Source of the DNA: Planctomycetota bacterium
GTDB lineage: Bacteria > Planctomycetota > PLA2
Direction: 5' to 3'
Assembly: GCA_021776785.1 (NCBI GenBank)
Contig: JAJFFF010000052.1
Span: 62,001-126,000, forward strand
DNA: 64,000 bases
In this document: positions 53,393-64,000 of the stretch, in pieces
Position numbering within the stretch: position 1 is the first letter of the stretch
Layout of the letters: each line of letters begins with the position of its first letter
Translations under genes and position numbers: made by a program
Notes under the pieces: generated by a model
Database searches by the model: none
What the model was told of the DNA's origin: nothing
The model's input: only the letters and a program-made list of their open reading frames with translations

Positions 53393-54376
53393 ATGCCTCA
53401 ACAAGACGACATCGCGTACGGACGAGAAGTCCTGCGGCTCGAAGCGGCAGCCGTCGCATCGCTCGGGCCCTTAATCGATCGAAGTTTCACGCTCGCCGTG
53501 GACCTTGTCGTCGCCTGCGCGGGCAACGTCATCACGACCGGCATGGGCAAGTCGGGACTGATTGCGCAAAAACTCAGCGCGACCTTGGCCTCGACCGGCA
53601 CGCCGTCGTTTCATCTCCACCCCGCCGAAGCCCTGCACGGCGATCTGGGCCGCGTCGGGAAAAGCGATGTCGTGATTGCGCTTTCAAACTCCGGGCAAGC
53701 CGAAGAAATCCGGCGCTTGGTGCCCGAGATCAAGAGCATCGGCGCCAAGCTCATCGGCATCACCCGCGACCCGGAGTCGTCACTCGGCCGCCACTCCGAT
53801 TGCGTGTTGCGCTTGGGCGCGCTTCCCGAAGCGTGTCCCATCGGTCTCGCGCCCACCACATCGACGACCGCACAACTGGCCCTCGGCGACGCGCTCGCGA
53901 TGACCGTCGCGAAGCGCCGCAACTTTACGCGTGAAGAGTACGCACGGTTTCACCCGGGCGGGGCGCTCGGCCGTTCATTGATGCGCGTTCACGAAGTCAT
54001 GAGCGAGCGGGAAAGCGCACCGCCCGCGCGCTGCGGGCTTTCGACCAACGACGCGCTCGTGAACTCCGGCGGCACGGGACGGCGGCCCGGCGCACTCGCG
54101 GTCGTCGACGAAGCGGGCGTTTTGCGCGGGCTGCTCACGGACGGTGATGTCCGCCGCCTCTCGCTGACGCGCCCGGGCTTTTTGCAAGAGCCCATCGATA
54201 AGACGATGACGGCACAACCGCTCACCATTCGCGAGAACGCGCTCGCCGCGATCGCCTGGAACCTTATGAACGAAAACAACTTTGACGAGCTTCCGGTCGT
54301 GGACGAGAACGGTTGCTACCGCGGCCTGCTCGACGTCCAAGACCTATTGCGCGCCGGCTTTCAGGAGACACGATGA
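53393..54376 (+). CDS. kdsD: arabinose-5-phosphate isomerase
   Basis: ATG at 53393 with GGAGGGA just upstream. The 327-residue product has an N-terminal SIS domain (GNVITTGMGKSGLIAQKLSA, SNSGQAEEIRRL, TTSTTAQLALGDALA) and two CBS domains (about 205-325: HEVMSERESAPP, LRGLLTDGDVRR, DKTMTAQPLTIREN). This is the usual KdsD/GutQ build. It makes arabinose 5-phosphate from ribulose 5-phosphate, the first step to Kdo for LPS core. The stop overlaps kdsC. Confidence 0.93.
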   Translation: MPQQDDIAYGREVLRLEAAAVASLGPLIDRSFTLAVDLVVACAGNVITTGMGKSGLIAQKLSATLASTGTPSFHLHPAEALHGDLGRVGKSDVVIALSNSGQAEEIRRLVPEIKSIGAKLIGITRDPESSLGRHSDCVLRLGALPEACPIGLAPTTSTTAQLALGDALAMTVAKRRNFTREEYARFHPGGALGRSLMRVHEVMSERESAPPARCGLSTNDALVNSGGTGRRPGALAVVDEAGVLRGLLTDGDVRRLSLTRPGFLQEPIDKTMTAQPLTIRENALAAIAWNLMNENNFDELPVVDENGCYRGLLDVQDLLRAGFQETR

Positions 54377-54876
54377 AACCCATTCGCGCGCTCGTCCTCG
54401 ATGTCGACGGCGTTTTGACCGACGGCGTTTTGACGTTGCACCCAAACGGTGACGTGACGAAGTCGTTTTGTGCCGCCGACGGACTCGGCTTGCGCTGGCT
54501 GATGGAGCAAGGCGTCACCGTGGCCCTCCTTTCCGGCCGCGCCGACCCGGTCGTGAAACGCCGCGCACAAGAACTCGGCATCAAGCACGTCGTCGAAGGG
54601 AGCACCGACAAGGCGACCGCGTTCACCGAACTTATGACGAAGCTCGACCTCACCGCGGAAGAAGTGGCATACATGGGCGACGACCTCGTCGACCTCGCTC
54701 CGCTTCGTCTCTGCGGGCTCGGCGCCGCCCCCGCTACGGCGCGCCCCGAGGTCTGTGCCGCCGCCGACTGGGTGTCGAAAGCGCCGGGAGGCCGCGGCGC
54801 CGTACGTGAACTGTGCGAGCGGTTGCTGCGGGAACTTGGTCGCTGGGAAGCGGTGCTCGACCGCTACCGAATGTGA
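54373..54876 (+). CDS. kdsC: 3-deoxy-D-manno-octulosonate 8-phosphate phosphatase
   Basis: ATG at 54373 overlaps the kdsD stop (ATGA). The 167-residue product is a HAD phosphatase of the KdsC type: DVDGVLTDG at 10-18 (nucleophile Asp10), LSGRADPVVKRRAQEL, and MGDDLVDLAPL (metal-binding Asp pair). Length equals standard KdsC (no extra cap domain). It removes phosphate from Kdo8P. The stop overlaps the next gene (GTGA), so kdsD, kdsC and LptC-like are one coupled unit. Confidence 0.92.
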   Translation: MKPIRALVLDVDGVLTDGVLTLHPNGDVTKSFCAADGLGLRWLMEQGVTVALLSGRADPVVKRRAQELGIKHVVEGSTDKATAFTELMTKLDLTAEEVAYMGDDLVDLAPLRLCGLGAAPATARPEVCAAADWVSKAPGGRGAVRELCERLLRELGRWEAVLDRYRM

Positions 54877-57296
54877 AGACAACGCTTCTCTTCTTGGTGT
54901 TTCTGAGCGCGTCGTCGTACGGGCTCTGGTCGTGGGGACAGCGCGAAGAGGCCGCCCCCGACCTGCCCGGGCAAGACACGCAAGCCTTGCCGGCGGCGAT
55001 CCTCAACGGCAGTGAGCTGCGCGACGAATTCGGCAACCAGCTCTTCTCCGGTTCGCTGCGCGCGCTCGAGGACGTTGTGTTGCGCGTGATGCACGAGGGC
55101 CACGTGCGCTACTACATTCGACTGCAGCGCGTCGGTCGCGGCGATGGTCAGCCCCGGCTTGAAGATGTTTCTTGCGCCGTCTTCGATGCACCCAAAGACG
55201 GAAAGCCGCAACTGCGCGCAATGTTTCGCGCACCCTATGTCAGCGCGGACTTAGCCGCGCTGTTGCGCGGCGGCGCGCAGGCCCCCAAGTCGATCACGCT
55301 CACGGGCCGGGTGCGCGCGTTGGACCCCCAGGGGAACGTGCTCGCCGAGACCGAGTGGGTGCGGCTTGACGTGGAAAGCAAACGCGTCTCGAGCGATGGC
55401 GTTGTTACGCTGCGGCAACCGGACAAGGATCTTGAGCTCACGGGCCGGGGCTTCGACGCGCAGATGGACCTGCGCAGCGCGACACTGCGCAAAGACATCC
55501 GAGTCAGCACGCCGACGTTGCGCGCCACCGCCGGCGGGCCCGCCCATCTGCGCCAAGTCGCGGACGGCGACCCGTTGGACGTGGAGGTTTTGGGCGATGT
55601 CGAGGTCACGCACGAGACGGGCTCGCTCCGCGGATCCACGCTGCATGCACGGTTCTCCAAGCGCGACAAGAGATACGAGCTACAGCACGCGACGGTGGAA
55701 GGTGACGTCTTACTCACCCTCGCGGGCGATGTCGGACGCGGCCTCAAGGTCGCGCGCTTACCCCGCGTTCGCATCGTTTCACGACACCGACTCGTCGCCG
55801 CCGGGCCGGTGCACGCAACGTGGCGGGGCGAAATCGCGGCACTCGGTTTGGGCGAAAGAGAGATCGAGATCAAAGCCGGGCGCGTTGAAATCGACGCCGA
55901 CGGCAAGACCGTACAACGCCTCCGCCTCACAGACGGGGTCGAGATCGATGACGTGCGAGGCGGCGGCGTGCTCCGCGCTAAAACCATCGTCGCGATGCCC
56001 GAGGGCAAGCGCGTCGAGCTGTTCCACAACGTCTTCATGCGCACGCCCGAACTCGAACTCGAGGCCGAGCGCTTAGAGCTGGAAGCGCCCGCGCGCGACG
56101 ATGTTCACATCCGCGTCATCGGGAAAAAGAAGGTGACCTATCGCGCCGACGGCGACCTCGGCCCACTCGGAACGGCGGTCCGCGGCGATGTCGTCGTGAC
56201 ATGCCGCGCGCCGCTCACCATTCGTCGCCAAAAAAATCGCCTCGACGTGCAGATGATTCGCGACGTGTCGATTCGCATCGCCGACAAGGCATCCATGGAG
56301 TGCCGCTCGTTGCGCGCCGCGCTCGTCGGGGGCAACCTCGTCGAGCTTGAGGCCGAAACCGACGTCTCCGTCGAGGCGCCCCAAGGAACGCTGCGCGGCG
56401 AGCTGCTCGCTCTCAAGGGCAAGCGGCTTACGCTGACCGGAGCGCCCGCCTCGCTCGCGCGCGACGACAAAAGTTCGATCCGCGCGCGAAAGATTGTCTG
56501 GAACGAGGGAGGTTCCTTTTCCGCCGACGGCGACGTCGTCGCCGAAACCGCCCAGAGCAAGGCGGGCGCATGGACGATCTCGTGTGAAAAACTCGAGGGC
56601 ATCATGGACGAGGAGGCGCAGCGCCCGTCGCGCGTCGAGGCGCGGGGCAACGTGTTGGCGCGCGGTCCCGACGGCCGATCGTTTCGCGGCGACATGCTGA
56701 TGTATCGCGGCGACAAAAACGTCATCGAGCTGCGCGGAACGCCGGCGCGGGCGATGCAAGCGGATGCGATTTCTTTCGCCGCGCCCGCCTTGCGCGCGAC
56801 CGTTCGGGACGGGGACGTGCAGACGATCGAAACGGAAGGGCGGGCGACACTTGTCTACCGCACCAAAGACAACGAGATCGCGGAGTGGCGCGCGACGTTT
56901 GAGGGCCGCGCGCACTTCGCCGGCTCGACGCTGCGCATTGAAAAAGGCGGCGCGTTGATCGGTGCAACCGCGGCCGGCGCGAAGCGTCTGGCCGGGCGCG
57001 CCGGCCGCATTTTCGTTGAACTCGACGAAAAAAGGCAGCCGCGGCGCCTGCGCGGAGACCGCGGCGTCGAACTGCGCAGCTTTGGGGACCGAGCCGCCCA
57101 CGTCACCGCCAAGCGCCTCGACTACGACGTTGGAACAAAGCAGGTGATTTTGCGCGAGCAAGCGCGCGTTACGGCCGCCGGCTGGCCGCGCGCGGTTCGC
57201 TTCGGAAAGGTTGTGTTCCTCGTCTTACCCGACGGAGTCGATCTCAAGCGCGCGTCCGAGATCGAAGTATTTGAGCGCCGCAAACCAGGGAAATAG
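54873..57296 (+). CDS. large LptC/OstA-like (LPS transport-like) protein
   Basis: GTG at 54873 overlaps the kdsC stop. One N-terminal membrane helix (MKTTLLFLVFLSASSYGLWS), then a long series of short beta-strands with the OstA/LptA pattern of repeated DGxxx...GxV or AxxV (for example LRGDRGVELRSFGDRAAHVT and MRTPELELEAERLELEAPAR). 807 residues, which is far longer than LptC (about 190) or LptA (about 185), so it appears to contain several such domains in one chain. The position after kdsC, where lptC-lptA usually lie, supports a role in carrying LPS across the periplasm. No separate lptA or lptB is visible. Confidence 0.78.
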   Translation: MKTTLLFLVFLSASSYGLWSWGQREEAAPDLPGQDTQALPAAILNGSELRDEFGNQLFSGSLRALEDVVLRVMHEGHVRYYIRLQRVGRGDGQPRLEDVSCAVFDAPKDGKPQLRAMFRAPYVSADLAALLRGGAQAPKSITLTGRVRALDPQGNVLAETEWVRLDVESKRVSSDGVVTLRQPDKDLELTGRGFDAQMDLRSATLRKDIRVSTPTLRATAGGPAHLRQVADGDPLDVEVLGDVEVTHETGSLRGSTLHARFSKRDKRYELQHATVEGDVLLTLAGDVGRGLKVARLPRVRIVSRHRLVAAGPVHATWRGEIAALGLGEREIEIKAGRVEIDADGKTVQRLRLTDGVEIDDVRGGGVLRAKTIVAMPEGKRVELFHNVFMRTPELELEAERLELEAPARDDVHIRVIGKKKVTYRADGDLGPLGTAVRGDVVVTCRAPLTIRRQKNRLDVQMIRDVSIRIADKASMECRSLRAALVGGNLVELEAETDVSVEAPQGTLRGELLALKGKRLTLTGAPASLARDDKSSIRARKIVWNEGGSFSADGDVVAETAQSKAGAWTISCEKLEGIMDEEAQRPSRVEARGNVLARGPDGRSFRGDMLMYRGDKNVIELRGTPARAMQADAISFAAPALRATVRDGDVQTIETEGRATLVYRTKDNEIAEWRATFEGRAHFAGSTLRIEKGGALIGATAAGAKRLAGRAGRIFVELDEKRQPRRLRGDRGVELRSFGDRAAHVTAKRLDYDVGTKQVILREQARVTAAGWPRAVRFGKVVFLVLPDGVDLKRASEIEVFERRKPGK

Positions 57297-57348
57297 AGCG
57301 CCGTGAGGCCCGGGCGCTAGAATGCTAGCGGCTCCTGAGCTTTTTCCC

Positions 57349-57591
57349 ATGCCGTTCAACCTATCCACCGGAGAACTCCTGGTCCTCGCGTTCGTCGCGA
57401 TCGTCGTTTTTGGCGGACGTTTGCCCGAGGTTGCGCGCAAGGTCGGGAAGACCATCTCGGAGTTCAAGCGCGGCATCGCCGACGAGACCCATCGCATGGA
57501 CCGGGATCTAAAAATCGAGGACGAGCCGCCCGCGGAGTGGACGCCGCCGGTCGATGGCGAAGAGTGCGAGGGCGTTGCCGGCGGCAAGTAG
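57349..57591 (+). CDS. tatA: TatA/Hcf106-family twin-arginine translocase subunit
   Basis: ATG at 57349. The 80-residue product has a short hydrophobic helix (LLVLAFVAIVVFG), the FGGRLPEVARKVGK hinge and amphipathic helix, and an acidic tail (DLKIEDEPPAEWTPP). TatA forms the channel for folded proteins carrying RR signal peptides. TatB is similar but typically longer. tatC is not in the window. It follows the LptC/OstA-like gene after 52 bp. Confidence 0.85.
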   Translation: MPFNLSTGELLVLAFVAIVVFGGRLPEVARKVGKTISEFKRGIADETHRMDRDLKIEDEPPAEWTPPVDGEECEGVAGGK

Positions 57592-57601
57592 CGCGCGGGC
57601 G

Positions 57602-58165
57602 TTACGACTCGTCTTTTTTGAGGTCGCTCGCGACCTCTTTGTCGGCCGAATCGAAGATATCGGTCCAGCCCGTGTCCTCGCCGATGTCGCCGAAGACCGG
57701 CGCACCCTCGGCCAGCTTCTCTTCCGGTGCGTACTCGTCGAGCTTGTGCCCAATCTCGTAGGCACTCGCCACGTAGAGATACACGCCGCCGGTCGTACCC
57801 TTCTTCAGCTCTTCCACAACGTCAGCAGGCGGGATCTCTTGGCACGCGAAACACACTTGGCTACCGAATCGATCCAGCGGAATCACACGCGCGCGCCGCA
57901 AGAGCTCAGCAGGGAACTCGTCGATGAGGTCCTTGTGCAGCGTGTAGGAGCCCAAGTCGATGAACGGGGCCTGGTACTGTTCGACCAACACGCGCGCCAG
58001 GTCGTAGTCCGACAGTTCGCGCGCCTCCAGCAAGGACTCCGACATCAAACGCCCAGACGCCTGCTGCGCCTGTAACGCGGTAATGACGGATTCTTTGGTG
58101 GCCAAGCCTTCGTCGACCAACACGTCCCCGAGGCGCTTGTTTTTGAGCCGCTGATAATGCGTCAT
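57602..58165 (-). CDS. stand-alone GspE/MshEN N-terminal domain protein
   Basis: ATG at 58165. The 187-residue product matches the N-terminal (MshEN) domain of type II/IV secretion ATPases: RLGDVLVDEGLATKESVITA, ARVLVEQYQAPFIDLGSYTL and FPAELLRRARVIPLDRFGSQ. The ATPase domain and its Walker motifs are absent, and the protein ends in an acidic tail (DWTDIFDSADKEVASDLKK). MshEN domains can bind c-di-GMP. It may be a regulator of a pilus or secretion ATPase coded elsewhere. It converges with tatA. Confidence 0.78.
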   Translation of the reverse strand: MTHYQRLKNKRLGDVLVDEGLATKESVITALQAQQASGRLMSESLLEARELSDYDLARVLVEQYQAPFIDLGSYTLHKDLIDEFPAELLRRARVIPLDRFGSQVCFACQEIPPADVVEELKKGTTGGVYLYVASAYEIGHKLDEYAPEEKLAEGAPVFGDIGEDTGWTDIFDSADKEVASDLKKDES

Positions 58166-58427
58166 GGTGAGTCAAGGACTCATCGGCGTTTTGGCAGGGA
58201 AGCTTGAGTCGTCGCGATCTACGGCGCGCAAGCCCTAAGCCCGGTTATCAAAACAACTTAGGTGGCGAAAAGACGCCGCCCACCTTCGACGCGCCACGGG
58301 TCGATTTCGGGCGGATTCGGGCCAAAAGCCATTCCGCCCAAGGCCTGTTTGAGAAATGGCCCGCCTTCGCTCGTCGGCGGAACGGTTCATCGACCGCGGT
58401 GCGACGCGTTTTTTTCAGGCTGGCCCC

Positions 58428-61034
<2,607 letters not shown>

Positions 61035-61355
61035 TCAGGAAACCGCCCCGACGCGGTACCGAACCCCTTGCAGCCGCCACTCCGGAAGCCTTTCCCGGAG
61101 CTGCGCCAAGACCTCTTCGGCCCGAAACGTGACGAGGTCGTGCTTGATCGCGGCGGAAGCGACCGCAATCTGCAAAAAACCCTGCCCCACGCCCAGAACG
61201 CGAGTGCGCTTCGCCATCGCCTCCCCGACGATCTCGCCCCAAACGCGGCGGACGCGATCGACCTTATCGCCGCGGGGGCCACGAATCTCCTTCAGGATCG
61301 AGGGAACCAGATCCTTGAGGGCTGAGGGGTCCAACCGCCGCCTTCGCTGCGCCAT
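61035..61355 (-). CDS. dciA: DciA (DUF721) replicative helicase loader
   Basis: ATG at 61355, 13 bp after dnaN; a longer in-frame ORF runs into dnaN and is not used. The 106-residue product matches DUF721: a basic start (MAQRRRRLDPSALKDLVP), the conserved WGEIVGEAMAKRTRVLGVGQ segment, and SAAIKHDLVTFRAEEVLAQL with ERLPEWRLQGVRYRVG near the end. DciA is the widespread bacterial loader for the DnaB helicase. Its place between dnaN and gyrB mirrors the DUF721 position in many bacterial origin clusters. Confidence 0.9.
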   Translation of the reverse strand: MAQRRRRLDPSALKDLVPSILKEIRGPRGDKVDRVRRVWGEIVGEAMAKRTRVLGVGQGFLQIAVASAAIKHDLVTFRAEEVLAQLRERLPEWRLQGVRYRVGAVS

Positions 61356-61368
61356 TCGGTTACCGCTG

Positions 61369-62484
61369 TTAGTCCACCAACACGGGCATGATGACGTACA
61401 AAAATCCCGAGCCGTCACTGATGCGCGCCGCGGCATTCGCGTTGTTGAACCCAAACTGAATGCTCTCCGAATCGACCACTTTGAGGGAATCGAGCAGAAA
61501 GGCGGGATTGAACCCAATCTTGAGATCATCCCCCTCGTAGTCGACGCCCAAACGGACCTCCGCACGGCCGTCACCACCCGCTGCCGAGAGCGAGAGCTCC
61601 CCGCTGGAGAACTGCATGACGATCGCCTGCGATTCCACCGAGGCGAATTGACGCACCTGGCGGAGGCGCGACGCCAAGACACCGACCGGGATCTGCGCCT
61701 CGCCCTTGCATTGATCGGGAATGATCTGATCGACTTCGGGGAACGTCCCCTCCATCACGCGCACCACCACCTCGGCGTGCGCGGAACGCAGCGATACGAA
61801 TCGATCGGCCAGGGCGAGGTCCATCTCACCCTCGGTCTCCGCCGCCACGCGGTCGAAGTGCTGCAGGCCTTTTACGCCGACGATCGCGGTTACCTCGGCG
61901 TCCGGGGGTCCGTCCACCGACGCGTCCCGCATAGCAGGCCGCGAGAGGGTCGCCAGACGCCGCCCATCGGTAGCGACGAACCTAACGGAGTCTGACGACG
62001 CCAGAATCCGAACGCCGTTTAGAACGAAGCGTGCGGCCTCTCGTCCTGCGGCGAAGACGGTCTTGCGAACGAGTGCGCGCACGTCGTTGCTTCCCACCTT
62101 GAGCGCAGCGGCGACAGGAAACTCCGGAATGTCGGGGTACTGCGAAGGGTCCTCGCACTCCAATTCAAACAAGCCGCCGTCGGTTTTGAGTGTCAGCTTT
62201 TGACGCGCATGCTCCATCGTGACGGTCTCGTCACCGATTTCACGCAACACGTTCGCGAGAAGGTGTGCCGGAACCACGACCTCGCCGGGCTCGGACACTT
62301 CGATGTTGTCCTGGATGCGATACCGGATCGCAACTTCGAGATCGGTACCGGAGATCTCGAGCTCCTGGTCCTTCGCGACGATGCGTAAGCACTCGAAGAT
62401 TTTCTTGGTGCTCTTGCCCGAAACGGCCTGTCCGACCAATGCCGCGACCTCGGCGAGACGCGCGCGTTGTGCTTGGAATCGCAT
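61369..62484 (-). CDS. dnaN: DNA polymerase III beta subunit (sliding clamp)
   Basis: ATG at 62484. 371 residues, as for a three-domain clamp. Motifs: GKSTKKIFECLRIVAKDQEL at the start, ISGTDLEVAIRYRI, LNGVRILASSDSVRFVATDGR (middle domain) and the C-terminal GFLYVIMPVLVD, close to the YVIMPxRL ending where clamp-binding partners dock. It encircles DNA and holds the polymerase. The gene lies directly downstream of the origin-like spacer, in the order dnaA-oriC-dnaN. The next stop overlaps nothing; dciA follows by 13 bp. Confidence 0.96.
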   Translation of the reverse strand: MRFQAQRARLAEVAALVGQAVSGKSTKKIFECLRIVAKDQELEISGTDLEVAIRYRIQDNIEVSEPGEVVVPAHLLANVLREIGDETVTMEHARQKLTLKTDGGLFELECEDPSQYPDIPEFPVAAALKVGSNDVRALVRKTVFAAGREAARFVLNGVRILASSDSVRFVATDGRRLATLSRPAMRDASVDGPPDAEVTAIVGVKGLQHFDRVAAETEGEMDLALADRFVSLRSAHAEVVVRVMEGTFPEVDQIIPDQCKGEAQIPVGVLASRLRQVRQFASVESQAIVMQFSSGELSLSAAGGDGRAEVRLGVDYEGDDLKIGFNPAFLLDSLKVVDSESIQFGFNNANAAARISDGSGFLYVIMPVLVD

Positions 62485-62821
62485 GTCCTTACCTACTCTC
62501 TTCTTTTATATATTTCTCATCATCAACGTCAGAGGGACGTCCTTTTGTGGACAAGTCCGCGACGCTGCGCGCAACCCACTTCGCCAAAGGGAGATAGGGC
62601 CGCGCAAGTTCTCCACGAACGGCTCGATGTCTGAGAGCGAGCGTGGAAATCCATAGGAGTTGTCCACGGCCCCTGGCGCCATAGGCGGTCTGCACGAAAT
62701 GCGTGCAGGGGGCGTGGACATGATCTGCGCGAGTTCTCCACAAGTTCGCGCCGCGCAAAAAAGCGCGCACGAGGGGAGTGCCGCATGAGCAAAGAGTGCG
62801 CTGCAACTCCACTCATAGCCC
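62485..62821. other. probable chromosomal origin (oriC) with a DnaA-box cluster
   Basis: A 337-bp spacer between dnaA and dnaN. It holds five 9-mers of the form TT(G/C)TCCAC(A/G) or close: minus strand at 62546-62554, plus at 62609-62617, plus at 62660-62668, minus at 62713-62721 (ATGTCCACG) and plus at 62734-62742, and a weaker minus-strand one at 62642-62650 (ATTTCCACG). An AT-rich, TATATA-containing stretch at 62500-62520 is a candidate unwinding element. No gene is seen. Position and box cluster both fit oriC. Confidence 0.8.
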
Positions 62822-64000
62822 TTAGGGCGCCTTTAGTTTGGTGGAGAGTTGCTCGAGGCGCTGGGCGACGTCGGGGTCGGCCTGCACCTCTTTGCGGATC
62901 TTGTCGTACGCGTACATCACGGTCGTGTGGTCGCGTCCGCCGAAGTACCCGCCGATCTCTTCCAGCGAGTGAGAGGTGAGGCGGCGCGCCAAAAACATGC
63001 AGACCTGACGCGGGTACGCGATGGACTTGGTGCGACGTTTGCCCATGAGGTCTCGCACGGGGACGCCGAAGTGCTCGGCGACGAGGCGAATGATGTTGTC
63101 GACGGACACGCGGTACGTGGACGGCTTGATGAGGTCGCGAATGGCGTCGCGGGCCATCGTCATCTCGATGGGCCGCTGATAGATCTGCGCCATCCCGGCG
63201 ATCTTGTTCACCGCCCCCTCCAGCTCGCGGATATTGGAGCGGATGTTTTCAGCGAGGTAGTGAATCACCTCGTCGGAGAAGCAAACGCCGTGCATCTTCA
63301 CCTTGCGAGTGATGATCGCGACGCGTGTTTCGTAAACCGGAAGATCGATGCGCGCCACGATGCCCCACTTGAAGCGGGAGACAAGGCGCTCTTCGATCGT
63401 CGGAATCTCCGCCGGATTCGAGTCCGACGACAAGATGATCTGCTTGTTGGCGTTGTAGAGCGTGTTGAACGTGTGGAAGAACTCTTCCTGCGTGCGCTCC
63501 CGGTTCGCCAGGAAGTGAATGTCGTCGATCAGGAGCACGTCAACGTGGCGATAGCGGTAGCGAAACGAGTCGAGCTCGCCGTTGGCGACCGCCGCCACGA
63601 AGTGATTCGTAAACGTCTCGCACGACAGGTAGAGGATCCGCATGCCCGGGCGCCGCTCCATGAGCTGGTGGCAGACGGCCTGGAGGAGGTGCGTTTTGCC
63701 GAGCCCGACCGAACCGTGGAGGAACAGCGGGTTGTAGGACTTGCCCGGACTGTCCGCGACCGCCACGGCAGCGGCGTATCCGAAGTTGTTGCTCGGCCCC
63801 GGCACGAAGTTATCGAAGATGTAGTGCGGGTTGAGGACGACATCGCTTTCGCCAAAGGGCTGCGGGCGCTGGCCGTAGGGCCCGCTGTTGCGGGGACCTC
63901 CCAAAAAACCGGGCTGGGAGCGCGCTCGCGGGTCCTGCTCACGCCGCGGCCGCCGTTCGCCGGTGAAACGGTCGCGATCCACGGCGCCCGATCCTGCCGA
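62822..64000 (-). CDS. dnaA: chromosomal replication initiator DnaA (5' end outside window)
   Basis: The frame is open to the right edge, so the N-terminal domain I is missing; an in-frame GTG at 63982 is not necessarily the start. Visible: a Pro/Arg-rich linker, then domain III with Walker A GSVGLGKTH, Walker B LLIDDIHFL, the box VII arginine region (FKWGIVARIDLP) and the sensor 2 SNIRELEGAVNK, and domain IV with the box-binding signature GGRDHTTVMYAYDKI. DnaA melts oriC and loads the helicase. Its product should bind the TT(G/C)TCCAC(A/G) sites found just downstream of its own gene. Confidence 0.96.
   Translation of the reverse strand, partial: SAGSGAVDRDRFTGERRPRREQDPRARSQPGFLGGPRNSGPYGQRPQPFGESDVVLNPHYIFDNFVPGPSNNFGYAAAVAVADSPGKSYNPLFLHGSVGLGKTHLLQAVCHQLMERRPGMRILYLSCETFTNHFVAAVANGELDSFRYRYRHVDVLLIDDIHFLANRERTQEEFFHTFNTLYNANKQIILSSDSNPAEIPTIEERLVSRFKWGIVARIDLPVYETRVAIITRKVKMHGVCFSDEVIHYLAENIRSNIRELEGAVNKIAGMAQIYQRPIEMTMARDAIRDLIKPSTYRVSVDNIIRLVAEHFGVPVRDLMGKRRTKSIAYPRQVCMFLARRLTSHSLEEIGGYFGGRDHTTVMYAYDKIRKEVQADPDVAQRLEQLSTKLKAP

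Noticed and set aside
58166..58427. 262-bp gap next to gyrB as a second origin or RNA gene
   Set aside because: No DnaA-box cluster, tRNA-like fold or promoter pair was found; it looks like plain intergenic sequence.

Overview
This 64 kb window comes from a GC-rich, diderm bacterium and most resembles a Planctomycetota chromosome. The case rests on gene content rather than any single marker: secreted coiled-coil and DUF4175-like proteins, an NPCBM domain, VWA, FHA and Hanks-type kinase proteins, a very large kinase/sigma-54 activator fusion, and many secreted proteins of no known family. Outer-membrane lipid genes are also present: an LpxL-type acyltransferase, DUF374, PlsC, kdsD, kdsC, an LptC/OstA-like protein and an AsmA-like protein. 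The phylum call is an inference; no rRNA gene is present to confirm it. The right end holds dnaA, dnaN, dciA and gyrB, so the window ends at the chromosomal replication origin.

Layout. 1-14.4 kb: almost entirely rightward genes for secreted or periplasmic proteins. These are a DUF4175-like protein (cut by the window edge), an alpha/beta hydrolase, a VWA protein (leftward), a long coiled-coil protein, a TPR protein, an NPCBM protein, then a coupled set of three S1C/PDZ protease homologues, only the first of which keeps its catalytic triad, and a protein with a lectin-like C-terminus. 14.4-24 kb: a membrane-anchored protein with carboxypeptidase-regulatory-like repeats, an FHA-kinase, a renal-dipeptidase-type M19 enzyme, a threonine dehydratase-like enzyme, dGTPase and a 909-residue secreted unknown. 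24-26 kb: a 610-bp gene-poor stretch with hairpins and a short tandem repeat, then a small histone-fold protein with a lysine-rich tail that has its own promoter, Shine-Dalgarno sequence and intrinsic terminator. 26-34 kb: queC, a dynamin-like GTPase, a putative metalloprotease, lipid acyltransferases, ygfZ and small envelope proteins. 34-37.2 kb: AsmA-like and SLOG-family genes, then a compact DUF523 / truncated PII / XdhC operon.

37-44 kb: VanZ, TPR, PlsC, a second putative metalloprotease, an FHA/membrane/amidotransferase-like protein and a UbiA prenyltransferase. 44-49.5 kb: a single 1731-residue gene combining a Ser/Thr kinase, a STAND-like ATPase, TPR-like repeats, GAF, a sigma-54 activator ATPase and a winged helix, followed by rpmH. 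50-57.6 kb: fmt-scpA leftward, and a rightward envelope operon (site-2 protease, kdsD, kdsC, LptC/OstA-like, tatA). 57.6-64 kb: an isolated GspE N-terminal domain protein and the leftward dnaA-oriC-dnaN-dciA-gyrB cluster, which lacks recF.

Themes. Envelope building dominates: Kdo synthesis, lipid A-type acylation, LPS transport, Tat export and many signal-peptide proteins. Chromosome biology is the second theme: origin, clamp, helicase loader, gyrase, ScpA and a histone-fold protein. The strongest candidates for new biology are the tailed histone-fold protein, the protease/pseudoprotease trio, the DUF523-PII-XdhC operon with a PII that cannot be uridylylated in the usual way, and the giant kinase-activator fusion.
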